From: Cyclospora cayetanensis
Lineage: Eukaryota; Apicomplexa; Conoidasida; Eucoccidiorida; Eimeriidae
Direction of reading: 5' to 3'
Length of the DNA stretch: 64,000 nt
Assembly: GCF_002999335.1 (NCBI RefSeq)
Contig: NW_020312773.1
Span: 67,001-131,000 of the forward strand
The notes below the pieces were generated by a model, which was not told where the DNA came from, ran no database searches, and worked only from the letters and a program-made list of their open reading frames with translations. Numbering within the stretch: position 1 is the first letter of the stretch; every line of letters starts with the position of its first letter. A program made the position numbers and the translations under genes. Positions 23,446 to 35,000 of this stretch are shown here, in pieces.

Positions 23446-23838
23446 TCATCCAGAGTGCCAACACCCTGCCTTGACAGGCACACCAACGTCCTTGTCCACC
23501 TGGTATCGTAGTTCAGCTGGGGCATTACCAAGTCCAATTTGCACACAGGTATACTCTAATTTGCCATAGCGGCCGTGCAAGCTGGCAAGTAGTCGGTGAA
23601 AATGAGGTAGTGGGAACTTCTGCTTCGGAGGAAACTTGTTTAGGGGTTTACCATCAATGCGCATATCCCGTTTTCTGTTCTTTTTGGCACGAAAACCTGC
23701 TTCCACCCGATGACACTGGCTGATTTCTGCATGGCGGTTTTTCAACAGATAATCTGCCTGCCGCTCAACAGCCTCGTTAGGCTGTGGGAGCTTCCGATGT
23801 TGCGGCGCACAGCTTGGGGGTGACCCACGGATAACCTT
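23446..23838 (-). pseudogene. Reverse transcriptase fingers/palm remnant with internal deletion
   Basis: A frame open over 157 codons (23446-23919) carries RT family blocks in order: IRGSPPSCAPQHRKLP (the P-P...YR-P block), RQADYLLKNRHAEIS (Q-LL-G-I-S), FRAKKNRKRDMRIDGKPLN (V-KK-DG-R-ID-R-LN) and KFPLPHFHRLLASLHG (YPLP-ID-LL-L-G). After YGKLEY the frame jumps to CVQIGLGNAPAELRYQ, which matches the PFGL-NAP-FQ block normally about 35 residues further on. The intervening palm segment, including the first catalytic Asp region, is therefore deleted. No intact Y-x-D-D motif remains. Confidence 0.85.
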
Positions 23839-24387
23839 AATACGCTGCTCTTGACAGCCAGCAAGTGGCCATCCTTCTTGTAGCCAGTCATTACTTGACA
23901 CATCTATGGACTCCCCCATAATAGTTGCCCATTAGCTGTTCCTCTATTTAACGCTTTTAGCAGATTCCGTGAATACAGAATCCGTTGTAGAGCGGCTAAA
24001 GTGCAATGCATGCAAACAACCGTCTTCCTTCACCGCATTGCTGAGCCCCCACACGAGGACTTGGTCTCAACTTATTGCGGTACCGACGCCACCATGCTCT
24101 GCGTAAATTATATAAACATTGCTGAAGACACAAGGAAGCGTATCTTCTTAGAAATATCGGACATACTACACTCCAAGGAGCGCAGCTGTACCGTACGTGG
24201 GATGTTCACGGCAAACTTTTCGATATCTAGTCGTGCCTTGGTCGAACTGGGACAGGTTTACGCGAGAGGTCATGGTTTATTGAGATCCGTTCTAATTTCC
24301 ATTTGAAGTAGCACCTAAGCGATGCAGCCTTGCCAATCCGTGTGTCTTGCTGCCCGTCAACAAACCAGAGTCATAGGACCGACGCTA

Positions 24388-24553
24388 AAGAGCAAACAGG
24401 CAGATGCACTTTTGCAGCATTTCATCGGATAGCAAATCCACTTCACATTCAGTGTCAAGTAATGCTAGCGCTTCTTGGCTACTAATGTTACTTTTTATCA
24501 GCGTAGAGTTGAACCGTGGGGAGTCCCCAAGTATGAATTTACTTTTCTGCGTC
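24388..24553 (-). pseudogene. Retroviral-type aspartic protease remnant of the gypsy element
   Basis: One open minus-strand segment carries ALLDTECEVDLLSDEML. This matches the active-site block of LTR-retroelement proteases, where the catalytic triplet is Asp-Thr/Ser-Gly. Here the Gly position is Glu (codons at 24448-24456), so the site would be inactive. The segment ends at an in-frame TAG (24385-24387). Its position upstream of the RT remnant is the expected one. It is short, so confidence is moderate. Confidence 0.55.
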
Positions 24554-24560
24554 CCCCTTC

Positions 24561-27081
24561 ACTGCGCCGTACCATGCATGGGGTCCTTCCTTTTCCTTCT
24601 GCTCCTTTGCTCGGCATGCTGCCTGCTCGAACTGGGGATGGACACTCTGGTCAAGCTCTTTGGTTTATTTATCTGCGTGCAGTCCTGGATTATTTGACCC
24701 CTACTCCACAATAGGGGCAGATGCGTTGTTGGGAGTTGTCTGGTGCTGCTTTGGATCTCGGGTTCCGTCTTCTTTTTCCATTCTTAGCTAAGACTGTAAG
24801 CTGCGGTCTATTGACGCACTTCCGACATCCATGACCTTCGAATTCCGACTCAGATCTTCCTTTTCAGCTCAAAACACAGGAGGCGCACTCATCTGATCCT
24901 GAGTTGTTGGATTTCCACCAGCTGCGACAGGCATAACGGTCGGCTGTAGGATGACTGAGTCTCTATCCACCCTGTTATGTTACTCTGGATAGACCTACAA
25001 TAAATCGCTGAAAAGCAGCTGAATGGCTATGTTGTACCTATTGAAATTCGAAGGTCTATATTAGTATACTACCAACTGTTTAACCATGCTTTAACGCCCT
25101 TAATTTTCCTAACGCTTACTTTTGAGCTGACATCAGCATACACTTATGCGTGGGAACTTGTACAAAGGCTTGAAGTATATCGGTCTCTGAATGCAGGTGA
25201 CTTCTTCGACACGAATCGAACCTCTGCTGAAGTACCCCTCCCCTCCGATTAACATGTCACAAGGAGCACTCCTTCCTGCTCACCTGGGAGTTACAGAACG
25301 ATGTATATCTCCCACCACCTGATTGAATCGTTAAATACTTCTCCATCCTGGAGGCCATCATACTTACATGCTTAGTATGACCACATAGACGCATCCATCA
25401 ACATTTCATCTCCTGATATGCGTATTTCTACTAGGTGTCGAGCTAGTGTGTTCACATTAGTTTTGCAGGGAGACCTCTGCTCACCCTTGAAAGCGTTGTG
25501 CCCGAGTGTACTTCGATCGCTAGAGGCCGACCCCCAGATTTGTCCAAAAACAAATTACTGAATTACTAAGTGGCTATATTGAAACAAGACTAGTGTTGTA
25601 GTGAAACCTTGTATCTTGCAGCACCCTCCGCCAGTGGATGGGCGGAGAAAAGCTTCAACGAACCACACGGTGCTACCAACTGTAACGCCCTATCTAAGAT
25701 CTTCGTACGGATATACTTAAATTGAGACTCAATGAAGGCTGAATAGAAAGTTCTTGAGTAATTTCAAAGGAACACCCGCCCTCTCCGCCCGCAGCTCTCA
25801 AAGGCCGCGACATTAGAGGAGACGGTTAGCTAGACATTGCCTAGCTGCACCCCGTAAGCACTCCAAGCCTGCGCAGCTAGTAACACATTGCACCTAGTGC
25901 ACCCATACAAAAGTCTGAATCTTCCCGCATCGAGCTAGCAGTACTCTGCGAAAGCCAAGATCTATAGCTAATCTAGCTTTAAGCCTGAATAATTGACGCA
26001 CTTGCCTGAACATCCCTCTCCGTAGCTCGGATCATTGGAGATAATCTGGTTAATGGAAATATCTAAAGCTTCCAGAACCTAAGACTGCGGCCCATCAGAC
26101 TCATCTGCCTATGTAATCCGCAAACAGGCAGCCTTTTCAGCCTTTCAACCCTCCTGAGCGCATGCATATAGTTTGTTCCTACGCAAAGCCAGAAGAATGC
26201 GTATATATCGTGTTGCCTGAGTCACGGAAATCTGTAGCAACAAAGCAGCCCCGCATGCGGCAGAGCGACTAAACAAATATATTACAAACTTATGTTAAAG
26301 TAACCACCAAATTAGGTACTAATGAATGTGACTATCGGGTCACAAAGCCTGGTTTGCATTAAAGCTGCCAACATAACCGCCTTGCATTGCCAGTGGTGTG
26401 GGCCATTTTTACTAAAAGCGACTCAATGTTTTCTAGCTACAGTGCACAGGATATGCCACGACACCGACCTAATCGCATTAAGAAATGTTTTAAAAGCGTA
26501 ATATAAGGATGTGAAGCGACTATATCTGTTTTTGTTCAAAGTAGACCATGGCCACTCAGATCGAACCAACCAGGGCACCAGCAGCAACCTGAGGAGGGTA
26601 TGTCATCCACTGTGGTCCTAGTAAGCGCCTAGAATGGATAGCTACCTAAAATCACGGAAAATGCAAAAGGTGTAAGCCTTTTACTGCATTACAGCTCATG
26701 GTTGGGTACCAGCAGGTACGCGCCTCGGGTGTGCGGCAGAGGCCTCAACGACGGCTAGCCAGTGCTTTCAATAGCTTCTGCGACAAACTGCAGCCTTCAT
26801 TCAATATAAAACTCAAGCATTACGAATAGGTATCAGGTCTCTGATCCCAGGTCATCATCTCACTTCAGGTATTTCTTAATCAGTCGTCCTGATTATCCGG
26901 TGGATCCACAGACACATTGCCATTCAGCATTCTGCGGAAAACTATCCTAAAGGTACGTTCCTGAAAACATCTGCACCTGGAAAGTATTCAAGTCTAATTG
27001 AACCAGGCTTTTTACTAGTAGACTCTGGAGCCTTCTGAGTTGGTTTTCAAAACCTGAAGCAGTTCCGCGAAGTTAACAAAA
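24561..27081. other. Region right of the retrotransposon fossil
   Basis: About 2.5 kb, AT-richer than the flanking coding DNA, with no supported coding frame on either strand. Gag and the 5' LTR of the element would be expected here on the minus strand. A possible decayed zinc-knuckle pattern (CPYCGVGVK followed by a stop) occurs near 24700, but it is too short to call. Confidence 0.4.
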
Positions 27082-27957
27082 ATGGAGCCCACAAACAACT
27101 CCTCCCGGACCCGAGAGTTTTCTGCACCAGAGAGCGAGCAGGGTCAAGCAGGACGAAAGAGTTTCTCTACCAGCTCTGTGGCGAGTAGGCCTACCACCCC
27201 TGCTGCTAGTGTACCTGTTGGATACGAGCGCACTTGGAGCCATTTTAAACGATCTTTTTGTCGTGGTTTCTACGTTCCTGCGCCTATTAGGCTTATAGAT
27301 ACCGTATACTGTTTCTATTTAGTAGTTTCTGAATGCATCACGGCTCTCCTATCCGGTAGAGGAAGCTTGCACGATCTGTGTGATAGAACCTTAACAGCTA
27401 TTTGTTCCGCTGCTGCCAGTTCTCAGTTGGATGTCTATATGGTTTTTAACCCATGTGTCATATGCACAGGTGAGGAGGGCCTTATTGCTGGCTTCATAAG
27501 CAGGCTAAGCTCCACATTTGGTATCCCCTTGGGAAGTTTGCAAAGCCGCCCAGAGATTCAGACCTCTGGAGAGGAAGTGGTGGCGGACCCCTCAATGCAG
27601 CCGCGGACGGATCAAGCTCCAAGAGACTACGGCTCTGGTTTGCCGGGATACCCAAAGCATAGCTGTGCATACTTTGATAGCACATTTGGACGCTCCAAGG
27701 ATGCCCCCGAGTTCGTGAGCCTGTTCAAACTTCTAGATGTGCATGATGACAGACTGATAGGCCCCAGGCTTTCTGGCTTCCCGAAATGCAAGCTTAATTT
27801 TCCCCCTCTACCTGCGGACAAGCTTGGCACTCCAACGTACGACTACCGCGATCTCATAGGATACCGTATGGACTTCCACCCATACGTGGTACGCAGAAAC
27901 ACTTCCTTGCCAAACGACACGCATGAAAAGATGTTAAGAACAGAAGCCCCCGTTTAG
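27082..27957 (+). CDS. Hypothetical protein, single exon, 291 residues
   Basis: An uninterrupted frame runs from ATG 27082 (context ACAAAAATGGAG, a good eukaryotic start) to TAG at 27955-27957. It is among the longest open frames outside the VPS13 exons and is not the shadow of another gene. The N-terminal 45 residues are Ser/Thr/Pro/Gln-rich and probably disordered. Residues about 50-150 look folded, with aromatic and hydrophobic stretches (WSHFKRSFCRGFYVPAPIRL, then TVYCFYLVVSECITALL, which could be a weak membrane segment). The C-terminal third has Pro/Tyr-rich blocks such as LNFPPLPADKLGTPTYDY. I recognise no domain or signal peptide. Unlike every other protein-coding gene here except the short Tom22-like frame, it needs no intron. 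It could be a lineage-specific gene, a retrocopy, or less likely a chance ORF. Confidence 0.6.
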   Translation: MEPTNNSSRTREFSAPESEQGQAGRKSFSTSSVASRPTTPAASVPVGYERTWSHFKRSFCRGFYVPAPIRLIDTVYCFYLVVSECITALLSGRGSLHDLCDRTLTAICSAAASSQLDVYMVFNPCVICTGEEGLIAGFISRLSSTFGIPLGSLQSRPEIQTSGEEVVADPSMQPRTDQAPRDYGSGLPGYPKHSCAYFDSTFGRSKDAPEFVSLFKLLDVHDDRLIGPRLSGFPKCKLNFPPLPADKLGTPTYDYRDLIGYRMDFHPYVVRRNTSLPNDTHEKMLRTEAPV

Positions 27958-29087
27958 CAGAATATGGTGGCTGCAGTACAATAGTCTCGAGAGGTAATCA
28001 TGGTCGTGTAGTGCTTTGAAGACATTCCTTCCAGCCCTGGCGGAATTTGTGTGTTATTGTGCTATATTACAGAACGCTACAATGAACCCCGAAGACCCTG
28101 CACGCATGTATGTGTGCGCAAACTGGATGGTTGGGTACCCATATGGAGTCCCAGCAGTCGAAGAGAATGAAAGAGCACAATTGAAAATGGCATAGGTCGC
28201 CACATCCACAATTTGGTCGTACGCCGTGGACTGATGTGGGGCATAGGAGGCGGCGTATGCTTTAGGTAGAGGGGTATCAAGACGTATATTATATAGCGGT
28301 AAAATTGCACTAAGATTCTTATCCAAGAAAGCCGCCAATCAGGCAATCCTGATGAGGCAGGTCACGGCGCATGGTAGCATAAAGCCCTGGTGTTAACAGT
28401 GCAGTGCGGAACACTCATGCTGTGTTTGCGCTGCTTGTGGCTGCGCATTTGCACCGTTCTCGGTTTTCCTCGCGCGCCAGTTGACAGGTATTGAACTCAT
28501 GGTACAGACTGGTATGCTTCATAATACTACAACTATTGGTTTCTTTTTACAACCAGAAGCAGTGCCACTATAAAAGCAGCTATTCGAGAGGTGTTCGAAG
28601 CTGTTGTTTTGCCCTTGTTTAAAGCGCAGCAGCTGTTGAAGTGCATCGATTCCGCTGCATACCCGAAGCAGAATTTGAGCGGAGGTGGTCTTTGCGTAAG
28701 TGGAATGTTATAGCCAGCCACGAGCTAATACTGCTTCCATCATTGATCATTGGGTTGGTGGGTGCTCCGTCAAGGTGGATTCATTTAGTTCTACCGTCCC
28801 AATTGATGAATGAGCAGAAGATATAGCAGCATGCGTGTTTGTTGATACGTGTTACGTATTCTGCAAGGAGTTCCTTCTTGAAACAGCCCTTTGAAATTGG
28901 GTGATGTGCCCTCGCTCCACCATCTGAAGCTGCGGAGCATAGGAACCAACAAAAAATGAGAAAAATCTGGTTGAAGTACGTACTTCATGAGGAACAAAGC
29001 TGTGTAATTAGCTCTGTGGCACGCAGGCTGCATAAATGACGCCATTTCGTCGGCACTAAACAGTGCACAATCGACTAGTTTACATTT
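27958..29087. other. Intergenic region between the orphan ORF and VPS13 3' end
   Basis: About 1.1 kb where two genes converge, the plus-strand orphan ORF and the minus-strand VPS13 gene. I see only short chance ORFs. The 3' UTRs of both should lie here. A further terminal VPS13 exon is formally possible, because the stop lies just inside a potential donor (CAG|GTAATC) at about 29093-29094. Confidence 0.45.
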
Positions 29088-32000
29088 CTAGATTACCTGA
29101 AGCAGCAGCCACTTCGCGGCCCGTTTTCGCAAGCCGTGCCATAGGCTTCCCGCATGTTGCAAATCTTGGTCGTTGCTCGCAAAACTGCCTCGCGAACGGC
29201 TGGAGTCGTGTCCAGTTTCCACAGCATGCTTGGGTAGTAGGTCTAAAGGCTGTGATGTGTTGCCTCGGCGTGGCAATGAATCATCCTCTGCGTCACTATT
29301 ATCTCCTGGGTGGAGATCCACAATCTTGAAGAATTCATGAGTGCACATCCCCAAATCTTCCGCGCCGCATTCAAGAGGAACAGAAGTGGGTGTACACCCA
29401 AATGCGAAGTCCATAAGCGCATGCGCAGATTCACCCCAGCCCTTTGGAGCTCGCTTTTCGATGGAATCATGCCGAGCAGACGCTGCAGCTGCTGCTTTAC
29501 TACGGAGATGCACCTGTCTCTGTACTGCATCTGAGAGCTCGAGAGCCACCAAAACTGAGCAACAGTTTGAACCATCGCCGCCATTTCCATTGACTCTGTG
29601 AATGAAGCCAATAAGGGAAGAATCAAAAACAAGTACGGGACCCACTGGCCAGCCTATGAGAAGCACACACTTGGATCCCAGCAAGACTAAAACAACGAGC
29701 CCAGCCTGGCGCGTTGACCTGTGATCTAGCAATTGCCCTCTACTTTCTTTAGTAGGGTTAGCGGCTTCCCTCGCCGCGCATGCAAGGGCTCTTGCAAGAG
29801 CTGCTGCTGATTTTGTTGGGTGCCGATCCAACATATGTGCAATGTATGGAAGTTGATGAAACTCCACGAGGCGCATGAGCACCAGCTGCACGAAAGAATC
29901 TTCAGGTTCCACTCGTCTCAGGACGTTCCACCGCCAACAAAGCAATCGAGGCAAAGGAAGGCGTGGAGCTTCGGGGCAGCTTGCTGGGGTGCTAACAGCC
30001 GCTAAGACCGCGGTGGCTACTGTGTGCTCAGTGAGTCCCTGCGAAATCCACTGCATTCTCGAAGATATTGAAGAGCTCGCCTCTGAGCGAATCTGTTCCA
30101 AGAGCTGATCCAGAAGCCTCTGTCGATGGTTGATAAGGATGGGATGCTGCGAATATGGTAGGTGACTCAATTGCTGTTCCCATCCGCGAGCAGCCAAGGA
30201 ACCTAGCTCCATAATGCCAGTGGCAATATTCAGCACCAAGCTTGCTACGGCGACCGCCAGGCCCTCTGCCAAGCCTTTCGCACCGTGCGCGCGCGCTGCT
30301 GTCCAAGGGCCAAAGATAACATCTGCGTCAACCACGTGCATCGATCCACAGACGCCACGATCTCCATACCTAAGCATCGCTTGAATCATGCATACACCTG
30401 CACACCGATGGCGGCTGCTCAGCTAGTGATCACTTTATAGTCACATAGCTCGGTTTATGCCTTACCGTGAACAATATCCCCTAACTCGAGCCCAAACCGC
30501 TGCATACCCTTTTGCAGACCCTCAATTAGCGTGGATGGTATTCCATCTCTGTTGCCTGAAAGGATTACGTTGCCCTGACCATGCCTGTCTCCACCCGACG
30601 CGGCAGGCAGCTCTATGCGGATATTATCAAGGGCTGAGGCGGTGAGGGAGCTTCCCAAGCCTAAGGATATGCTGAGGCCATCAGCAATACCTATCTCGAA
30701 GGGACCGCATAGCACAAATATTAAAGGCACAAGTTGTGATGCTGTGCAAAAGATTTAGCAAAATACGTGTGAAGTATCTGCTTTGCACTTGTGAGGGAGG
30801 TTCTACATGCTCTGGTACCAGGACTCCCTGTCAGCTGCCACAATGTATATTTTTATGGGTCATGGATGCACTGAACAAGCTTCCTACCTTACACTAGCAA
30901 TTTTAATAAGTCAGACGATGCAGCATAGCAGACTGATGTTGAGAGAGGAGATGCTAAAGATAACATTTTGCTGGCTTCTGGCTACGGTATTCCGAAATCC
31001 TCACCTCCGAAAATTGTCGCTAGCACGAGCCTGCCTGCGGATGACATTGCAAAAGCCTCAGGGTGTGCGACGATGGGCTCGTCTAGGCTGTCCCCACTGG
31101 TAAACACGTGTCGAAATTCCTGCCAGAGAGTATTTGCCATATCTTTGCACAAGCGCCTAATCAAGCGACTGCGTTGCTCCCAGCCACCCACATTGCATAG
31201 GGCTTCGGTTGCAGCCAGAAGCGATGCTGCACCTCTCATGGTTTCGTTTCGCACGTGCCGCCTAAGCAAAAATGCTAGCACCGGCAACGGCATCTGGGAT
31301 ACTTCTGATTGGAAGGGATGCACGCAGATTTCGCAGTGTGCAATGTTGCAAGCTCGCAGCACTGTTGGGAGAACGGTGGAAGAAAGGCAACAACCGATGC
31401 CTTCAACGGTGCCTCCCCGGATTTCTCTGCTGACTGACTTAGCTGCAGAGTACTTGAGGTGGTTGGTTCCATCAGTATCCGCCCCTTTTGAAGACAGCTT
31501 CCCCAGTCCAGGTGAATCTGCAGTTAGGACCGACCAAAGGTCATCGCAGAGGAGCTTTACTGCAATGGTTGTACCGCCGCAGTGTACTTGTGATATGCAG
31601 AATGATCTTGCATTTGTTTGGTCTAGAAAATACGCTGACAAGGGTGACTGATTGGAGCGAGTTGAATCGCACCGGAACGTAACTAGGCTGGTTTCTGGCC
31701 CTGATACGCTTGCGTCTCCATATACCCCGCAGAAACTCCGTGGATTGTAACAGGGATTGTCGCAATTGGGGCAATGATGCAACATACGTCCGCAATTTGT
31801 AGAAACGTGATATCCAGAGCACTGCGCTGACAGGGGGCGACGTACATTCATTTTGAGGAGCCTGTGGGCAGTAGACTTCAGGCTAACCGGGAAGGCAATC
31901 CGACCGCACATCGTGTTGCGACATGTTTGCCTGGAGAGCGTTTGAATTACAGAGTCTGCGGGCAACTGGCAAGCAGATTCAATAGATGCCATGGAAGTCA

Positions 32001-35000
32001 GCACAGAACGTAGGTGGAGATTGACCACAACTGGTGAGACTGCTAGCGAAGCGTGTTCGACTTCTTGATGGACATGGGACATGAAAGGAAGCATCCCCGG
32101 GTAGCCACGCATGACTTCCACCCTGCCGAAAAGAAGCATCTGCATCATAGGCTCATTGAAAATCCTAACAGTGTGCTCCCCGCTGAGCTGATGGTGCATC
32201 CAAGCGAGAACTGGGGATCCTTCCGGTTTATCTAGTCCAGAGCAGCCTCTTCGCTCACAGGATTGAACAGATCCAAGAGTAGCTGGTCCCATGATTAATG
32301 GGTACACTGTTTTGTTGCCAAAATCAAACAAGTGTGCTTCTTCAAGAGACATATCAACTCCAAAGCGTACACTTGAAGGGGAAGCCTTTCCCTCTAACGG
32401 CCCGTCAACCAGCGAAATGAGCGCTAAAAACGCTGCCTCTACCATTTTCGCATCCAGTACGATCTGCTGACATTGCCGACCCCAAATGCAGCGGCCTGGC
32501 GTCAGCCTTCCCAGTTGTTGCTCACGCCGATTGGGGCCCTGGTCACCAATATATGTGAGGCATATGTACGGTAGGCGGACAGAAGCTACACAGAAAAGAA
32601 CACAGAAATACCAGGAGCCTTCCACAATAAACTACAGCTTGACAGCTACGCTGGCCAGCAAATAGCACTGGCTAAATTAGACTAGTGCATTTCAATTGCT
32701 GATCAGCAGGAAAACTTGCCTCGAAGTATCTTGTCACATGCCTCTTTACCCAGCAGGTGCGCAGGTAGTGTCCTTTGCAGTCCCAGCAGGCCATACTGAG
32801 GTATGTCGTTTCCCCCGATAGAGCGTTCATGAAGCCGTCGAGTCTTTGGAATGTGAACGGAATTGGCTCTTTCTGTTGCTTTCATAGACGCACGATTGTC
32901 CCTCAGGCCGCTTTTCCCATTGGCAATGACTGAATCCACTACACGGCTTCTTCTGGGAGGCACTGAGGTTACCGACACGATAATTGTTGGGCCTCGGGTT
33001 CGAACTGCAAGGTAAAACCAGCGCCGCGGTCGCTGCAGCACAACTTTTAGGCACTTGTTTGATTCCAATCCAATTTCGATCCAGGCAAGGTCCTCACCTT
33101 CCAGACGAATATACAGCTTCTCTTGCAAGGCATCAACGCCAACCTTGCCATTGTTCAGGATTGACTCAGCACATGCTGCCATTGCCGCTGCGCCTGAGCG
33201 GTACAGTGCTGCAGCTTTTGCGTTTGAGGTGAAAGAGGCCCACCTGCGCGGGCAGTCGCTATTGTGCAGAGGAGGTTCTCCCTTGATACGAGCGGTATCC
33301 ATGCTTTCGTACCATTGCCGCACACCCAGAAGCCCCCAAGATCCTTCCATCAATTTGAGAGGCTCGAAGGAGTCCGGCCAACGGAGACGCGCTGCCTCTG
33401 CTGCAGCTTTTGCCACTAGCCACATAGACCAGGCTTGTTCAAGGGTGACGCCTTCTATAGATCTCAGTATTTTCCGAAGGGTTGGTGGAGGCCACAGAAA
33501 ATCGCTGACATTACTTCCGTCCGATTCGTTGTTTATATAGCCATGAGACAAATAAAGACGCTTTTCCATGTCGAATTGCTTCGTCCTAGGTCTCAGGCTG
33601 CCTTCAAGCTCGCGGGATAGTAAAGGATCATGAATGGCTCCAACCTGAGAAAGCCGGTGCAGCGTCTGCTCACTTGATCCAGAAGAAGACATGTTTACAT
33701 GTGGCCATGCAGAGATACCTGCAGCCTCCTGGCTCCTGCGCAAACAAATTTTCCGGCGTTTGGAGTATGTCCGATACCTCTCGAACCCTTGAGAACCTTC
33801 ACGTTGCATGAGGTCCAGCTCGTCAGCTACTGCTTTGTCTCTTACGGCTTGAATTTGCGTTGCTGCAGTGTCTCCAGCCTCGCACGCCGGACAAAGTGGC
33901 AGCGCACGGCGCATCCAAACCGGCCGCGCCTGTAGGGGGGGCACCAATATTGGGGGCGGCCCAGGAGGTTTGAAAGCAGGGGTTTTGCATCCATCCATAC
34001 CCTTCAGCAAGGGCGTCACAATTAGAGCGGAAGCAGCAGCATGAGCAGAGTCCATGGTCGAGAAACACGGTGGGGCAGATGAAGTAACACGGACTGTAAT
34101 GTTTGTCAGATGGTTTTCTACATGAATCGGAGCCACACGGGCAGGCGATAAGTGAATGTAGGATACACCGGCATCATTTTCGGTGCTACCAACTACTGTT
34201 GTGCTGACAACCGCAGCGAAGAGATTGCCAATGCAGTCGTAAAGCGGAATGCTTTGGCTTGCGCTCCGGGACGCTGCTGCACCAGCAGCGCCTACAACGA
34301 CATCTGGTGAAGTCTGTGCACCAGTCTTTGCTTCAGACTTGATGCATATGTTTTTGCTCAGGGAGTCTGCTATACCAGATGTTTCATGTTTGCTTGCCAA
34401 GATAGTTGTAGCTGTGCTGGACTGCGGAGGGGGCGAGCCAATACATAGTGCGTCTGTCCACAGAAAGTACGGCAACTCAACTGCCTGTAGGGGTTGCATT
34501 GGTGCAGGATCTGAATGAGGTGCACTGCTAGCTGGACTTCGTTCAGTGAATAACGGAGCAGCAGCTGTAGGGTTTTCTTCGTGATCAGGAGGCAAATTGT
34601 TAATAGATTGGCGCTTTAAGGAAAGCTTCGATCTCTTCCAGTCTACGGAGGGCTCCGCTTTATGCTGAGCAGTGAGAAGAGCATTCAAAGGCTGTTCACC
34701 TCGCTCAGAGACATGTAAATTCGGAGCTGATTGGGGGTCATCACCGGCAAACTCCCGTTTATGCTGTTCATGTATCCAAGGGGGATGAACACGGGATCGG
34801 TCTATTAGGGTCTGTCTCCAATTTTGTAGATGACGCTGGTCCCTAGGACACACTGGTGTGTGCTGTCCTTTATTCTGCTTATCCAGGAGTGACCGGTATT
34901 TCCGAGTGCTTGATCCAAGGATTTGTGAAGAGATACTGTCCGTTGGCAGCTCACCAGTGTGTGCCTCACTTGGAGAACCACTGGGAGCCCTAGCGTGAAT

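Larger units (their letters stand above)
21400..24560 (-). mobile_element. Decayed Ty3/gypsy (possibly chromovirus-like) LTR retrotransposon
   Basis: Read on the minus strand from right to left, the window shows remnants in canonical Ty3/gypsy order: aspartic protease, reverse transcriptase, RNase H, integrase zinc-binding region, a trace of the integrase catalytic core, and a GPY/F-like integrase C-terminus. Each piece is recognisable by family motifs, but they lie in different frames with several stops and at least one internal deletion. The copy cannot encode an active polyprotein. Integrase after RNase H separates Ty3/gypsy from Ty1/copia order. I could not find LTRs, a primer binding site or a convincing Gag. 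Chromovirus-type LTR elements are known from Eimeria genomes, which fits the suggested host group, but no chromodomain is visible here. Element ends are therefore only the limits of recognisable coding traces. Confidence 0.85.

Noticed and set aside
25200..25235. A GGTTCGATTCG string on the minus strand resembling a tRNA B box
   Set aside because: No A box, anticodon arm or matching acceptor stem lies at the proper distance.
19500..27000. LTRs, primer binding site or target-site duplication for the gypsy fossil
   Set aside because: I could not find a convincing direct repeat flanking the coding traces by eye. The element may have lost its ends.
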